Positions 55,289 through 64,000 of a stretch of DNA of 64,000 nt are shown piece by piece. Each line of letters begins with the position of its first letter. Within the stretch, counting starts at the first letter, position 1. The notes beneath the pieces were generated by a model. That model was not told the origin of the DNA. It did not search any database and saw only the letters and a program-made list of their open reading frames with translations. Source of the stretch: Clostridium sp. Ade.TY (lineage in GTDB: Bacteria > Bacillota > Clostridia > Clostridiales > Clostridiaceae); the NCBI RefSeq assembly GCF_000498355.1, contig NZ_AVSV01000002.1, positions 62,001-126,000 of the forward strand. The letters run 5' to 3'. The position numbers and the translations under genes are program-made.

Positions 55289-56068
55289 TTATTTTTGGAT
55301 AAGATTTTTAATATTATTTAATTCTTTGTGTCTATCTAAATGCTTACTATTTGGAAATGCATTTAATAATCTTCTATTAACCTTAGCCTCTCTCTTAAGC
55401 ACTTTTATTCTATTATTTAATTCTAATAATTTATTGTATTCATTATTAGCTCTTCTCTTTTCAATTTCAGATTTTAATTTATTTATTTCTGATTCGCTAA
55501 ATTGCTCAAATTTAACCCCTAATTTATTTAACTCAAGCTTAATATCCTTAACTTGTGCTAAATGTTCTTTTAAATGTAGTAAATGTGCTACTGTAAATGT
55601 TAAGTCAACAATAAATATTATAGTGATAATTCCTGATAATGAATAAACTAAACTTGAGGAAAGTGATGTAAGAATATCCTTTATAGATGGTTGTAAAATT
55701 TCTATAATAAATACTGAAAGAAGCCCAAACAAAGTAGAATTTAAAAGACATACCCTACCATTTATATTAAATTTATGTTCTGAATAATCCCACCATTTCA
55801 TATGAAATAACTTCTCTAATACATACGATGTTATATACTCTAATATAGATGCTAATATCATTCCACCTAAAAATACAAATAAGATATTATCCTTAAGTCC
55901 ATCAAGTGCTGCTAATACTATAATAGCTCCAAATCCATATATAGGACATACTGGTCCATAAAGAAATCCCCTGTACGTAAATTTTTTATCAATTATAAAA
56001 CAATATATAGTTTCACTTAACCAGCCTAAAAAACTATATATTGTAAAATAAAGAATTAGTTCTCTCAA
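55289..56068 (-). CDS. Putative CmpB-type (ABC transporter-like) membrane protein, copy 2
   Basis: The 259-residue protein of the clostridial CmpB-like family has about five N-terminal helices with conserved YSFLGWLSETIYC, RGFLYGPVCPIYGFG and MKWWDYSEHKFNINGRVCLLNS, then a charged coiled-coil tail. The role of this family is not established. It is a tandem paralogue of the 56133 gene. The start is TTG at 56068, eight bases after GGAGG, and that ribosome site is buried in a strong hairpin. Confidence 0.75.
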   Translation of the reverse strand: MRELILYFTIYSFLGWLSETIYCFIIDKKFTYRGFLYGPVCPIYGFGAIIVLAALDGLKDNILFVFLGGMILASILEYITSYVLEKLFHMKWWDYSEHKFNINGRVCLLNSTLFGLLSVFIIEILQPSIKDILTSLSSSLVYSLSGIITIIFIVDLTFTVAHLLHLKEHLAQVKDIKLELNKLGVKFEQFSESEINKLKSEIEKRRANNEYNKLLELNNRIKVLKREAKVNRRLLNAFPNSKHLDRHKELNNIKNLIQK

Positions 56069-56069
56069 A

Positions 56070-56118
56070 AAAGTCACCTCCAACTATATATAATTATATA
56101 ATTTTTAGAGATGACTTT
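56070..56118 (-). promoter_or_regulatory. Hairpin masking the ribosome site between the two CmpB-like genes
   Basis: On the minus strand AAAGTCATCTCTAA and TTGGAGGTGACTTT can form 14 consecutive pairs (two G-U and otherwise Watson-Crick), followed by T-run bases leading into the TTG start. It contains the complete GGAGG site of the downstream gene. It may be a terminator for the upstream gene, a translational switch, or both. Confidence 0.65.
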
Positions 56119-56132
56119 AATTTAATAATTTG

Positions 56133-56936
56133 TTAATTTTGGTTTTTATTCCAATAATCTATAATGCTATCTTTTAATTTTTTAAATTGCTCTCCATAAA
56201 GCTTTGATTTCATGTTAGGAAAAGCTTTTATTAATCTATTTTGAGTACTTGACCTTAATTGCATTTTTTTAAAGTTATTATAAGTGTCTTCAAACTTACT
56301 TTTAAATCCTTTTATATCACTAGTCTTTTTAAGTAAATTGACAACCTTATCAAATTCAAAATCATTTAATTTATCCATTGAAATTCCAAGCCCTTTAAGT
56401 TCAACATTCATTTGAGTTATCTTTTTAAGCATTTCATTCATATCAACTAATGAAGTTACTGTTGCTATTATATCTATTATGAATATTATAATTATTACAA
56501 CTGCTGCTATTAATGCAAACTTTGCAGGTATTAAACTTATTTTTGAAATTATAAATGGATGCAATACTTTTACTAAAAATACTGACAAAACACCAAATAA
56601 TACTGAATTTAAAACGCATATACGTCCTTTATAATTAAACTTGTAGTTTGAGTAATCCCACCATTTCAAGTCAAATGCATTTTCTAAAATAACCGCTGTT
56701 ATATATTCAATAGCTGTAGTTATTATAACAGCCATTACAAATAACAATAATATATTGTAACTAAATCTATTCAATAATCCAATAACTAATAATGCTCCAA
56801 ATCCATATACAGGACAGACAGGCCCATTTAGAAAACCCCTATTTACCCAAACCCTGTCTATAGCAGCACAATATACACATTCACATATCCATCCTAATAT
56901 ACTATAAACAGTAAAATATAAAATTAAATGTACCAT
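56133..56936 (-). CDS. Putative CmpB-type (ABC transporter-like) membrane protein, copy 1
   Basis: This 267-residue paralogue of the adjacent gene has the same blocks: YSILGWICECVYC, RGFLNGPVCPVYGFG and LKWWDYSNYKFNYKGRICVLNS, then helices and a charged C-terminal coiled coil. Duplication in tandem is evident. The ATG at 56936 gives the family N-terminus (MVHLILYFTVYS); AGGAGGAG is somewhat distant (15 bases), so the exact start is uncertain. Function not established. Confidence 0.72.
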   Translation of the reverse strand: MVHLILYFTVYSILGWICECVYCAAIDRVWVNRGFLNGPVCPVYGFGALLVIGLLNRFSYNILLLFVMAVIITTAIEYITAVILENAFDLKWWDYSNYKFNYKGRICVLNSVLFGVLSVFLVKVLHPFIISKISLIPAKFALIAAVVIIIIFIIDIIATVTSLVDMNEMLKKITQMNVELKGLGISMDKLNDFEFDKVVNLLKKTSDIKGFKSKFEDTYNNFKKMQLRSSTQNRLIKAFPNMKSKLYGEQFKKLKDSIIDYWNKNQN

Positions 56937-57140
56937 ACCTTTAGCTAATCTCCTCCTATATGTTATATTTAAAATAACTATGTAAATTTTATCTAAACAA
57001 TCTATTATAAATATACACTTTTTATTATTATAATTCAAACTAATTAAATCCATTTAAATGAATTATTAAAAATATCATAAGAAATATAAATATTTCTTTA
57101 TTTATTAATAACTTATGAATATTAAGTTTTTATAAAATAA

Positions 57141-57166
57141 AAAGAGGCCAAACAGCCTCTCTAATT
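57141..57166 (-). terminator. Terminator of the degV gene
   Basis: AGAGGC (57143-57148) pairs with GCCTCT (57155-57160); on the minus strand it is followed by TTTTTATTTT. Confidence 0.8.
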
Positions 57167-58017
57167 TACACTTCTTCTAATATAGCTAATCCTAATGCCC
57201 CAGGACCTGTATGTATTCCCATTGCAGCTCCTATTTCTTCTAATGATATATTTGTTATGTTTTTATGATCTTTTACATCCTCTAAAAATTTCATTGCTTC
57301 TTCATCTACATCTGCTGATAATACCCATACTTTACATTTTCCTTTTTCTAAATATTCATTTAAAATATCTTTCATTTTAGATAAAGCTTTTTTCCTTCCT
57401 CTTGCTTTTGAATAATTATATAATTCACCCTCATCATTTGAAGATACTATAGGTTTTAAATGAAGCATTTCTCCTATGGTTCCAGCAACTTTTCCGATTC
57501 TTCCACCCTTAGTTAAAAACTCTAATGTTTGAAATGTTATAAAACCGTGTGTTCTTTTTCTTATACTCTCAAAAGAATCTAATATTTCTTCAAGAGGCTT
57601 GTCTTCTTTTATCATTTTAGCAATTTCTAGTGCTATAACTCCTTGAGGATATCCTAATGTTCTTGTATCAAAAAAGTGAAATTGTATATCACTATATTCT
57701 TCACTTACTAATCTTATGCTATTATAAGTTCCTGATAATTTGCTTGAAACAGTTACAACTATTATATCTGTAACCCCTAATTTTTTTAAATCATCTATTA
57801 CTTCTTCTATATTTTTTAAATCTGGAAGAGATGTTGTTGGTATTTCGTCATCTTCCCTTAATCTTTTATAAAGCTCCTTTGGAGTCATTGTGATCTTATC
57901 TAAATATTCATTTTCCTTATATATAATTCTTAATGGTACCATTTTTATATCATACTCTTTTAAAGTACCTAAATTTAAATCTGAACTACTATCTGTTATT
58001 AAAGCAATCTTTCTCAA
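57166..58017 (-). CDS. DegV-family fatty-acid-binding protein
   Basis: This 283-residue protein has ALITDSSSDL, the TTSLPD motif and GAALGLAILEE-type C-terminus as in DegV/FakB proteins, which present a bound fatty acid to a FakA kinase for phosphorylation. No fakA is adjacent. The TTG at 58017 lies seven bases after GGAGG, whereas the ATG two codons earlier almost touches that site; the TTG start gives the usual MRKIALITDSS. Confidence 0.9.
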   Translation of the reverse strand: MRKIALITDSSSDLNLGTLKEYDIKMVPLRIIYKENEYLDKITMTPKELYKRLREDDEIPTTSLPDLKNIEEVIDDLKKLGVTDIIVVTVSSKLSGTYNSIRLVSEEYSDIQFHFFDTRTLGYPQGVIALEIAKMIKEDKPLEEILDSFESIRKRTHGFITFQTLEFLTKGGRIGKVAGTIGEMLHLKPIVSSNDEGELYNYSKARGRKKALSKMKDILNEYLEKGKCKVWVLSADVDEEAMKFLEDVKDHKNITNISLEEIGAAMGIHTGPGALGLAILEEV

Positions 58018-58120
58018 TCCCATTCCTCCTCTTTTGTTATTTAAAATATTATCATATTATTAACAATTTAGCAACATTTTTTCTTCTTATTTGTTATATT
58101 TTGTCTTATTTTATAAAAAT

Positions 58121-58153
58121 AAAATAGGCTAATTAAAAAAATCAGCCTATTTT
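58121..58153. terminator. Terminator of the pilus operon (possibly bidirectional)
   Basis: AAAATAGGCT (58121-58130) pairs with AGCCTATTTT (58144-58153). It overlaps the stop of the last pilin-like gene. Confidence 0.8.
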
Positions 58154-59304
58154 ATTAATTTTTTTAAAATATTTTTAATTTGTTCGTTACTATCTGAGAA
58201 AGTTCCTTTAATATTTAAATAAGAATTTGATATACTTATGCCATCTCCAGAAACTATTGTAATATTATTAGGATAATAAGTATAATGTTTTTCAAAAATA
58301 GATTCTAAAACTTTAATTATTGAAGAATTTGCCCAACTACTAATCCAGTCTAAAATTCCACCCCAACCATTTTCTTTATATCCAATAAAACAATTATCTA
58401 GAGATACCGTTCCATCTGCATAAATAAATAAATTATCATTATAACTAGAACTCATTATTCCTTCTATATTTACATTTCCATTACAAATAAGCATATATTT
58501 ATTATCACTTAAACTTACTAAAACTGCTGAATAATTCTTTAATATATTTTCATCTGTAGGTATATTGTATTCATCGCACCTTAAAATACTTTCTCCATCA
58601 AAATTATTAATAGTTTTCATATATATATTTATATCGCCTTTTTTAAGTTTAAGTTTTAATTTATTTATTTTTTTATTATTTGGATTTAAATTATCTGCAT
58701 TTTCCAATTCGCTTGGTAATGAATTTAAATCTTTCATATTATAAAAATTATAAGATGCATTTTTTATTTTAGTATCACTATCATATATTGAAAAATCACA
58801 GCCATTTAATATATTAAACATACCAATCATATTATTGTCCAATGCATTGAATATACTAATACCATTATTTATTTTTATTTTAACAATACTATCTTTAGTT
58901 ATTTCACTATTATTGTTACTTACTTTCGATTCTACATTATAATTTCCATCACCGTTATTTTTTAATGTTATGCTATAGTTATATAAATTACTACTTAATC
59001 TATAATCTTCTTTTATGTATTTTATATTCTTAAAATTATTATCATTTAATAAATTCTCTATATCACTTTTATTTATATTTATACTATCACCAGATGCTAT
59101 ATTTTTATATTTTTCTTTATTTATTAAATAATATTCTCCAATATTTAGTGCAGACATAGCTGCCGTTTCTAAAGACTCTTTTTCTTTTTCAGCATTATTA
59201 GCTTTGCTTGTACTAACTATATACGAATATACAGCTAACCCTACTACAAGCAATGCTGTTAACGTAAATAATACTACAACCAACGCTGAACCACGCTTTT
59301 TCAT
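58147..59304 (-). CDS. PilX-like minor pilin-like protein
   Basis: The 385-residue protein has a basic N-terminus (MKKRG) and a hydrophobic helix (SALVVVLFTLTALLVVGLAV), the layout of PilX/GspK-type minor pilins; the usual Glu at mature position 5 is missing. The C-terminal part (about 258-385), with NGNVNIEG and LFIYADGTVSLDN, looks like short repeated beta strands and resembles the end of the next protein. It is last in the pilus operon. The ATG at 59304 follows AAGGGTG. Confidence 0.72.
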   Translation of the reverse strand: MKKRGSALVVVLFTLTALLVVGLAVYSYIVSTSKANNAEKEKESLETAAMSALNIGEYYLINKEKYKNIASGDSININKSDIENLLNDNNFKNIKYIKEDYRLSSNLYNYSITLKNNGDGNYNVESKVSNNNSEITKDSIVKIKINNGISIFNALDNNMIGMFNILNGCDFSIYDSDTKIKNASYNFYNMKDLNSLPSELENADNLNPNNKKINKLKLKLKKGDINIYMKTINNFDGESILRCDEYNIPTDENILKNYSAVLVSLSDNKYMLICNGNVNIEGIMSSSYNDNLFIYADGTVSLDNCFIGYKENGWGGILDWISSWANSSIIKVLESIFEKHYTYYPNNITIVSGDGISISNSYLNIKGTFSDSNEQIKNILKKLIK

Positions 59305-59336
59305 AAAGTTCACCCTTCTCTTTAGTAAAAGTTAAT

Positions 59337-60698
59337 TTATTTTTTTAAAAACTGTTCAATTAAATTTTTTGTATTATCAGTAACTTTATATTGACCTTCC
59401 ATTGTTACGTAACACATTAGTAACTGTATATTTTTACAACTAACTAAACTACATCTTTTTAATGTTACATCTTTGTAGTATTGATTATAGTTATTTATTA
59501 TTATATTACCTGTTGAATAAACTAAAAGATCATTAGCAACATTTCCTTGTAAATATACATCTCCATTTATTAAAACTATATATCCATTATTATCTTTCAT
59601 TATCGCTCCAATAAAATTACTTATTGGTTCATTGCAATATCTATAATCATAATAAATATATTTACTATCATTTTTCTTTATAAGTACAGTATCAATATTT
59701 TTAGATTTCATTTCTTGTATTATACTTGCTACTGTTTTATTATTATTTGTATAACTTCCATTAGCAAATCCAAGTTTTATTGGCTTTACATTATTATTTT
59801 CATTTAAGTTTTTTAAATTATATTTACCAAATACATTATTATAACCAATAAATCTACTAGGAAACTTATACTCCTCACCACTTAATACTCCATTAAAGTA
59901 ATAAGATGAATTATAATAAAATTCAAGTGTCGAACTATCCAGCATAATATTTCCATTTCTATTAAGTAATGTCAAACTTCCAATTTCATTATAAAAGTTT
60001 TCTAAATTCTCATCTGAATTATCACCTTCACTATTATTATCCTCTTGTTCTTCACCATTACCAACACTTACAACTCTTTCATCAGTTTTATTTACAGAAA
60101 AATCATAGTCTCTCGATATTCCATTTTTAGTATATTGTAAATAAAAATAATAAACGCTATTATTTTCCTTAACCTTAAATTTAGTTACATCATCACATAT
60201 TTTCCTATATGCTAATATATTTCCATTAATATTTACAGCACCTTTTGAATCATCACTAGATGCAGCTTTATATTCTATATCTCCTTTTTTTACTTTAATC
60301 ATATAAAATGTTCTTATTTTACCATTCCCAAAGGAAATTAAAATATTATCACTGACACCATCTTTATCTTTCATTGCTAAATATGCTTTTTGTACATCAT
60401 ACCCATTACTTTTACATTCATTAATAAATTTATTATTTTTATTACCTACATCATAAAAATTCCACCACTGTGAAGTATCATTATTATAAAATAATTTAAT
60501 ATCACTTCTATTTTCATTTATTGATTCCTTCATTATTTGATAAAAATTTCTATATTCTTTTTCAATATCTGCATTTGTTTTGGTACTTTCAGCTCTCTTT
60601 ATTCCCGTTAAATAAATTCCAAAAATAGCAACTAAAATTACAGTCATTATAGACATAACTGCTATTAATTCAACTAAAGTAACTCCTTTTTTCTTCAT
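59337..60698 (-). CDS. Type IV prepilin-like protein (PilW-type position)
   Basis: The 453-residue protein has a canonical class III signal: KKKG then VTLVELIAVMS, with Glu5 of the mature protein, ready for cleavage and methylation by PilD. It is far larger than a major pilin. The C-terminal domain (363-453), with NGDVYLQG, LLVYSTGNIIINN and YVTMEGQYKVTD, parallels the C-terminus of the downstream protein. It probably belongs to a minor pilin tip complex. Confidence 0.8.
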   Translation of the reverse strand: MKKKGVTLVELIAVMSIMTVILVAIFGIYLTGIKRAESTKTNADIEKEYRNFYQIMKESINENRSDIKLFYNNDTSQWWNFYDVGNKNNKFINECKSNGYDVQKAYLAMKDKDGVSDNILISFGNGKIRTFYMIKVKKGDIEYKAASSDDSKGAVNINGNILAYRKICDDVTKFKVKENNSVYYFYLQYTKNGISRDYDFSVNKTDERVVSVGNGEEQEDNNSEGDNSDENLENFYNEIGSLTLLNRNGNIMLDSSTLEFYYNSSYYFNGVLSGEEYKFPSRFIGYNNVFGKYNLKNLNENNNVKPIKLGFANGSYTNNNKTVASIIQEMKSKNIDTVLIKKNDSKYIYYDYRYCNEPISNFIGAIMKDNNGYIVLINGDVYLQGNVANDLLVYSTGNIIINNYNQYYKDVTLKRCSLVSCKNIQLLMCYVTMEGQYKVTDNTKNLIEQFLKK

Positions 60699-60721
60699 TT
60701 AGAGAACCTCTTTTCTAAAAT

Positions 60722-61324
60722 TTATTTATTAGTACTATCCCCTTCATTTATAGGTCTTACTATCAATTGTTCACTTACAACTTGTACACCTTTTGTTTCT
60801 AAATTTACCTCTCCAATATTTGGTATTTTTCTATTATTTTCATAATAATATTGTGATTTATTAAGTGTAATTACTGATAATGTTATAAAGTATAAACCTT
60901 TATCTTCTTCTAATGAATTTGTATCAATGTAAACTATATATTTAATAGGATTATTTTTACTACTTTTCGAAATATAAGTATTATCAGTTGCCTTTATAAT
61001 CCCTTCTTTAATATCTCCAGTAAGCATACCTTGAATTGAATAAACATTATTTATTTCAAATCTAACATTCTTATTTTCTAAATATTTTTTAAAAAATTCT
61101 CCACTTTCATTATATAAAGTATCCCTTACTCCTTGAACTACGCTAGTTGCTTTTAGTGAATCATTTGTTGAATTTTCACTTTTAATTCCACTTATTATAA
61201 GTCCACTAACACCAATAAAAAGCACTGTAAATATAGCCAATGCTGCAACTATCTCAACAAGACTTATTCCCCTTTTTTTATTTAAAATAATTTTGCTTGC
61301 CGTATGTTCCCTTATTAAAATCAT
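60722..61324 (-). CDS. Type IV prepilin-like protein (PilV-type position)
   Basis: This roughly 200-residue protein has a class III signal KKRG|ISLVEIVAALAIF with Glu5, after a leader of about 19 residues. The gene starts inside pilO (overlap about 50 bases). Of two ATGs, 61324 lies about 10 bases after AAGGAG and 61333 only one base after it, so the former is preferred. Probably a minor pilin. Confidence 0.78.
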   Translation of the reverse strand: MILIREHTASKIILNKKRGISLVEIVAALAIFTVLFIGVSGLIISGIKSENSTNDSLKATSVVQGVRDTLYNESGEFFKKYLENKNVRFEINNVYSIQGMLTGDIKEGIIKATDNTYISKSSKNNPIKYIVYIDTNSLEEDKGLYFITLSVITLNKSQYYYENNRKIPNIGEVNLETKGVQVVSEQLIVRPINEGDSTNK

Positions 61325-62051
61325 ACTTCTCATTCTCCTTATAGTTTAAATTGTAATATTCTATTTGAATCGTTCCTTGAAGTATGTTATCTGATTTTTT
61401 ATCATAATTTGATTTAATATCTTCTATATGAAGATTATTTATATTTATTTTTCTCTTATTTTTTTCTATTCTATTTATAAAATTAACTATATCCCCAAAC
61501 TTTCCATTTACCGTTAATATAGCACTATGTATTAAAACATCATCTTTTTTCAACTTAGAAGTATCAATATTATTATTTAAATTATTATTTCCATTTATTA
61601 AGTCACTTTCATTGTTGATATTAATATTATTATTTGAATTATTATTATCGTTCTTATAATTTAATACTGTATACTTCTTTTCAAACTTAATATCAATAAG
61701 TTCTATATTAGTTACTCCTGCTATCATAGTTAGATCTTTTAATATATCTGCTTGCCTTTCTGTCTTTGGAAACTTATTTAATATTTTATTATAATTATAT
61801 GTAACATCCTCTAACTTAAACTTAAGCTCATCTTGTTTTGTTATTCCATATAATGCTTCTGTTTTCTCATTATTAAGCTTTGCCATTTCAGACTGCAAAT
61901 TTTCATTTTTATTATTTAAAGGTTTTATTACTAATTCTTCTACTATTAAAAAACTAAATATTAAAATACTAGTAAATAGAAGTAGTTTCTCTTTTCTTTT
62001 TAAATCTTTTAAATATTTTATAAACTTATTATCTCCTTTACTTTTCTTCAT
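61278..62051 (-). CDS. pilO: PilO-like type IV pilus alignment protein
   Basis: The 257-residue bitopic protein has a short basic cytoplasmic N-terminus, one helix (about 23-43), a coiled coil, an Asn-rich linker and a C-terminal ferredoxin-like fold. This is PilO architecture: it pairs with PilN on the outer side of the membrane to link PilM to the pilus machine. It overlaps pilN by 14 bases. Confidence 0.82.
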   Translation of the reverse strand: MKKSKGDNKFIKYLKDLKRKEKLLLFTSILIFSFLIVEELVIKPLNNKNENLQSEMAKLNNEKTEALYGITKQDELKFKLEDVTYNYNKILNKFPKTERQADILKDLTMIAGVTNIELIDIKFEKKYTVLNYKNDNNNSNNNININNESDLINGNNNLNNNIDTSKLKKDDVLIHSAILTVNGKFGDIVNFINRIEKNKRKININNLHIEDIKSNYDKKSDNILQGTIQIEYYNLNYKENEKYDFNKGTYGKQNYFK

Positions 62052-62670
62052 ATGTTTTTACTCCTTCTGTTGAAATAGTAAACTTAACCTTTTTCTCTAC
62101 CTTCGGCTTTTTAACCTCTTCTTTTTTATCTTTATCTTTAGAATTATTTTTATTGCTTTCATCAATAATTCCACTATTATTATCTGCAATTTCAACATCC
62201 TCAATTGATATAACTCTTGAATCTTTATATAGCTTGCTCATTTGAAGATTTGCCAAAAATACAGTTACTTCATCTTCACTATTTGCGGTACCTATCATAG
62301 TAATGCCATCTTTTTTAAATGTTATATCTTCTAAGAATACATTGCTTGGAAAATACTTTTTCAAATTCTCTAAATACTCCCATGCAGATACATCTTTATC
62401 TATTTTTTTCATTTTATTTATAAACACTTCTTTATTTTTTATATCATTAGAAATATTATTATAGTTACTACCAGCTTCTTTATAATTTTTAATTTCCGAT
62501 TTTACAAGTTCATTATTTTTTTCTAAAGATTTATTATTATAATATATAACTCCTGCATTTATAAATAATAAAATCATAAGTATTAAATAAACCGCTATTA
62601 ATAATTTTCCTATATCTTTCTTATTATATTTTTCTATACTTTTGGGGTTAAGATTTAATTGTTTCTTCAT
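62038..62670 (-). CDS. pilN: PilN-like type IV pilus protein
   Basis: The 210-residue bitopic protein has an N-terminal cytoplasmic peptide, QLNLNP, resembling the INLLP motif of PilN that docks into PilM, one helix (about 22-44), a coiled coil and a compact domain. The C-terminus has a Lys/Glu-rich tail (SKDKDKKEEVKKPKVEKK). One base separates it from pilM. Confidence 0.82.
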   Translation of the reverse strand: MKKQLNLNPKSIEKYNKKDIGKLLIAVYLILMILLFINAGVIYYNNKSLEKNNELVKSEIKNYKEAGSNYNNISNDIKNKEVFINKMKKIDKDVSAWEYLENLKKYFPSNVFLEDITFKKDGITMIGTANSEDEVTVFLANLQMSKLYKDSRVISIEDVEIADNNSGIIDESNKNNSKDKDKKEEVKKPKVEKKVKFTISTEGVKTYEEK

Positions 62671-62671
62671 T

Positions 62672-63721
62672 TTAATTTCTCCTTAAAAATAATCCATAAA
62701 GAGGTAAGTATCTTCCAAACTCTTTATCTGTATTTTTAACTTCAAGACCTAAATCTTCTGTGTTTCTTATTAATTTACTTTTTATTGAAAAATAATTTTC
62801 CACATATTTTACAGCTGTATTATTTAATTCTAAACTTGATAATATAATAATTTTACTAACTTTATTATAAATTTTACCCGAATTATAAAATTTAATAGTT
62901 TTATCTACTATAGCTAATAAATTATCTATTGAATCCTTTATTTTGGGATATTTATTAAATATATCCATTAAATCAAAAGATTTTATTTCTACTTTTCTAA
63001 ATTTATTTTTATTAGAATAGCTTTTATATGGAACTGTATCATCTAAAGATTTATTTTTTCTATATTCTCTTATAATATTTTGAAATCCAAAAGGAATGTT
63101 TCTCTCTAAATTCATTACACCATTATTAGTTATAAAAACACTACTAAAACTATATCCCAAATAAAATATAGCTACTGACTTATCTCTATATTCTATAGTA
63201 CTATTTAATAAAACTTTATTTATTGAATTAGTTAATACATCTATTACATCTAATTTTTTATTTAAAGATTTACTTAATTCTACATAACTATTAACTTTAT
63301 CTTTTATACATGCAGCAACTAATATATCTAACTTTGGATTGCTTCTCCTATTTTCTTTTCCTATTACTTCATAATCTATATAATAATCTTCGCTATTTTG
63401 AATTAATTCTTTAACTTCATATTCAACTGCTTCTCTTAAATTTTCACTATTCATACTTGGCAATTGTATATGTCTAGTTAAAACATCACTTCCAAATATA
63501 ACAAAAGATATTTTTTCCTCATTTATATCATGCTCTAAAAAATATTTTAATAATATTTCTGATAATCCCACTACATCTTTTATTGTTCCTTCGATACACA
63601 TACCTTCTTCTATTGGTATAGAATCATACAATTTCACCTTTTTTTTATTTCCAACTAAAATATCTATAAATTCATCTTTAATAGCTAAAACAATACTATT
63701 TTTATTTCCTAATTTAAACAT
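62672..63721 (-). CDS. pilM: PilM-like actin-fold ATPase of type IV pili
   Basis: This 349-residue cytoplasmic protein of the PilM/FtsA actin-like fold has LRHIQ-type segment TRHIQLPSMNSENLREAVEYE, the hallmark of PilM. It binds the PilN N-terminal peptide and couples the motor to the membrane complex. It sits between pilD and pilN. Confidence 0.85.
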   Translation of the reverse strand: MFKLGNKNSIVLAIKDEFIDILVGNKKKVKLYDSIPIEEGMCIEGTIKDVVGLSEILLKYFLEHDINEEKISFVIFGSDVLTRHIQLPSMNSENLREAVEYEVKELIQNSEDYYIDYEVIGKENRRSNPKLDILVAACIKDKVNSYVELSKSLNKKLDVIDVLTNSINKVLLNSTIEYRDKSVAIFYLGYSFSSVFITNNGVMNLERNIPFGFQNIIREYRKNKSLDDTVPYKSYSNKNKFRKVEIKSFDLMDIFNKYPKIKDSIDNLLAIVDKTIKFYNSGKIYNKVSKIIILSSLELNNTAVKYVENYFSIKSKLIRNTEDLGLEVKNTDKEFGRYLPLYGLFLRRN

Positions 63722-63731
63722 ACTTATCCTC

Positions 63732-64000
63732 CTATATAAATGTATTTAAATATACATTTAATATATCAATCCCCCATAATACCGAAACAAATGTACCTAC
63801 TGAGATAAATGGCACAAAAGGTATTTCCATTCTCCTCTTCCCAATTAAAAGTAAAAATATAGCTAATATTCCACCTAAAATTATTGAAAATATTATTGTT
63901 AATCCCATTAATATAGGACTTAAATAAAGTGATATAAAAAGATATACTTCTAAATCTCCAGCTCCAAACCCATCAAATCTTCTTGCTATCAAATATATAA
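63732..64000 (-). CDS. pilD: Prepilin peptidase PilD, C-terminal part (5' end outside window)
   Basis: The 89 visible residues continue in frame past the right edge, so the TTG at 63992 is an internal Leu rather than a start. GFGAGDLEV carries the GxGD motif with the second catalytic Asp of A24 aspartic prepilin peptidases, followed by three or so membrane helices. It would cleave and methylate the pilins encoded downstream. Confidence 0.85.
   Translation of the reverse strand, partial: IYLIARRFDGFGAGDLEVYLFISLYLSPILMGLTIIFSIILGGILAIFLLLIGKRRMEIPFVPFISVGTFVSVLWGIDILNVYLNTFI

Noticed and set aside
63732-63992. Complete 86-residue protein starting at 63992
   Set aside because: The TTG is an internal codon; the frame stays open to the right edge and the sequence is the C-terminus of a prepilin peptidase.
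1-64000. CRISPR arrays, tRNA or rRNA genes, insertion sequences, prophage
   Set aside because: No spaced repeats, RNA gene signatures, transposase or integrase sequences were recognised on reading.

Overview
The window looks like a chromosomal segment of a low-GC Gram-positive anaerobe, most probably a Clostridium sensu stricto (cluster I) species near the C. perfringens group. The base composition is very AT-rich, most genes have GGAGG-type ribosome binding sites and intrinsic terminators are plentiful. Content includes a lysine riboswitch on lysP, a sucrose PTS operon and Gram-positive type IV pilus genes. The species cannot be fixed from sequence alone. No rRNA, tRNA, CRISPR array, transposase or prophage was seen.

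Layout. 1-6.2 kb: start of an Opu-type osmolyte ABC permease (cut by the left edge), a patatin-like phospholipase, MsrB, an orphan PAS histidine kinase, a cold shock protein, an unknown protein and a GH3 beta-N-acetylhexosaminidase. 6.2-11.1 kb: sucrose operon scrA-scrR-scrB-scrK on the minus strand. 11.3-32.5 kb: the centrepiece, an L-fucose catabolic regulon fused to a bacterial microcompartment (BMC). 32.5-40.6 kb: MecA-like class B PBP, small ppGpp synthetase, PepT, a GT-C type membrane glycosyltransferase and a TetM-like translational GTPase. 40.7-45.4 kb: NupNOPQ-type nucleoside ABC importer. 45.6-50.7 kb: CHASE3-like orphan membrane protein, FUSC-family membrane protein, a charged helical protein, a Met/Asn/Gly-rich low-complexity protein and DeoD. 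50.8-58 kb: lysP with its riboswitch, a PAS-GGDEF-(degenerate) HD-GYP protein, TrmB, two CmpB-like membrane paralogues and a DegV protein. 58.1-64 kb: type IV pilus operon pilD(partial)-pilM-pilN-pilO followed by three pilin-like genes.

How the fucose system fits together. An RbsABC-type importer and the mutarotase FucU supply L-fucose. FucI and a FucK-type kinase make fuculose-1-phosphate. FucA splits it into DHAP and L-lactaldehyde. FucA carries a C-terminal amphipathic helix like the N-terminal cargo-targeting helices of PduD, PduP, PduL and a zinc alcohol dehydrogenase in the same operon, so the aldol cleavage is probably inside the compartment. Lactaldehyde would be reduced to 1,2-propanediol, dehydrated by the B12-dependent diol dehydratase PduCDE, and the propanal split between propanol (alcohol dehydrogenase) and propionyl-CoA then propionyl-phosphate (PduP, PduL), with PduS and PduT as a likely redox conduit through the shell. 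The shell set is four hexamer-type BMC proteins, one permuted hexamer protein (PduU), one tandem-domain protein (PduT) and one pentamer protein (PduN). No PduB is present. Instead, one hexamer gene has two well-placed starts, giving either a normal short subunit or one with a 45-residue Lys/Arg-rich extension. No diol dehydratase reactivase, adenosyltransferase or cobalamin riboswitch lies in the window.
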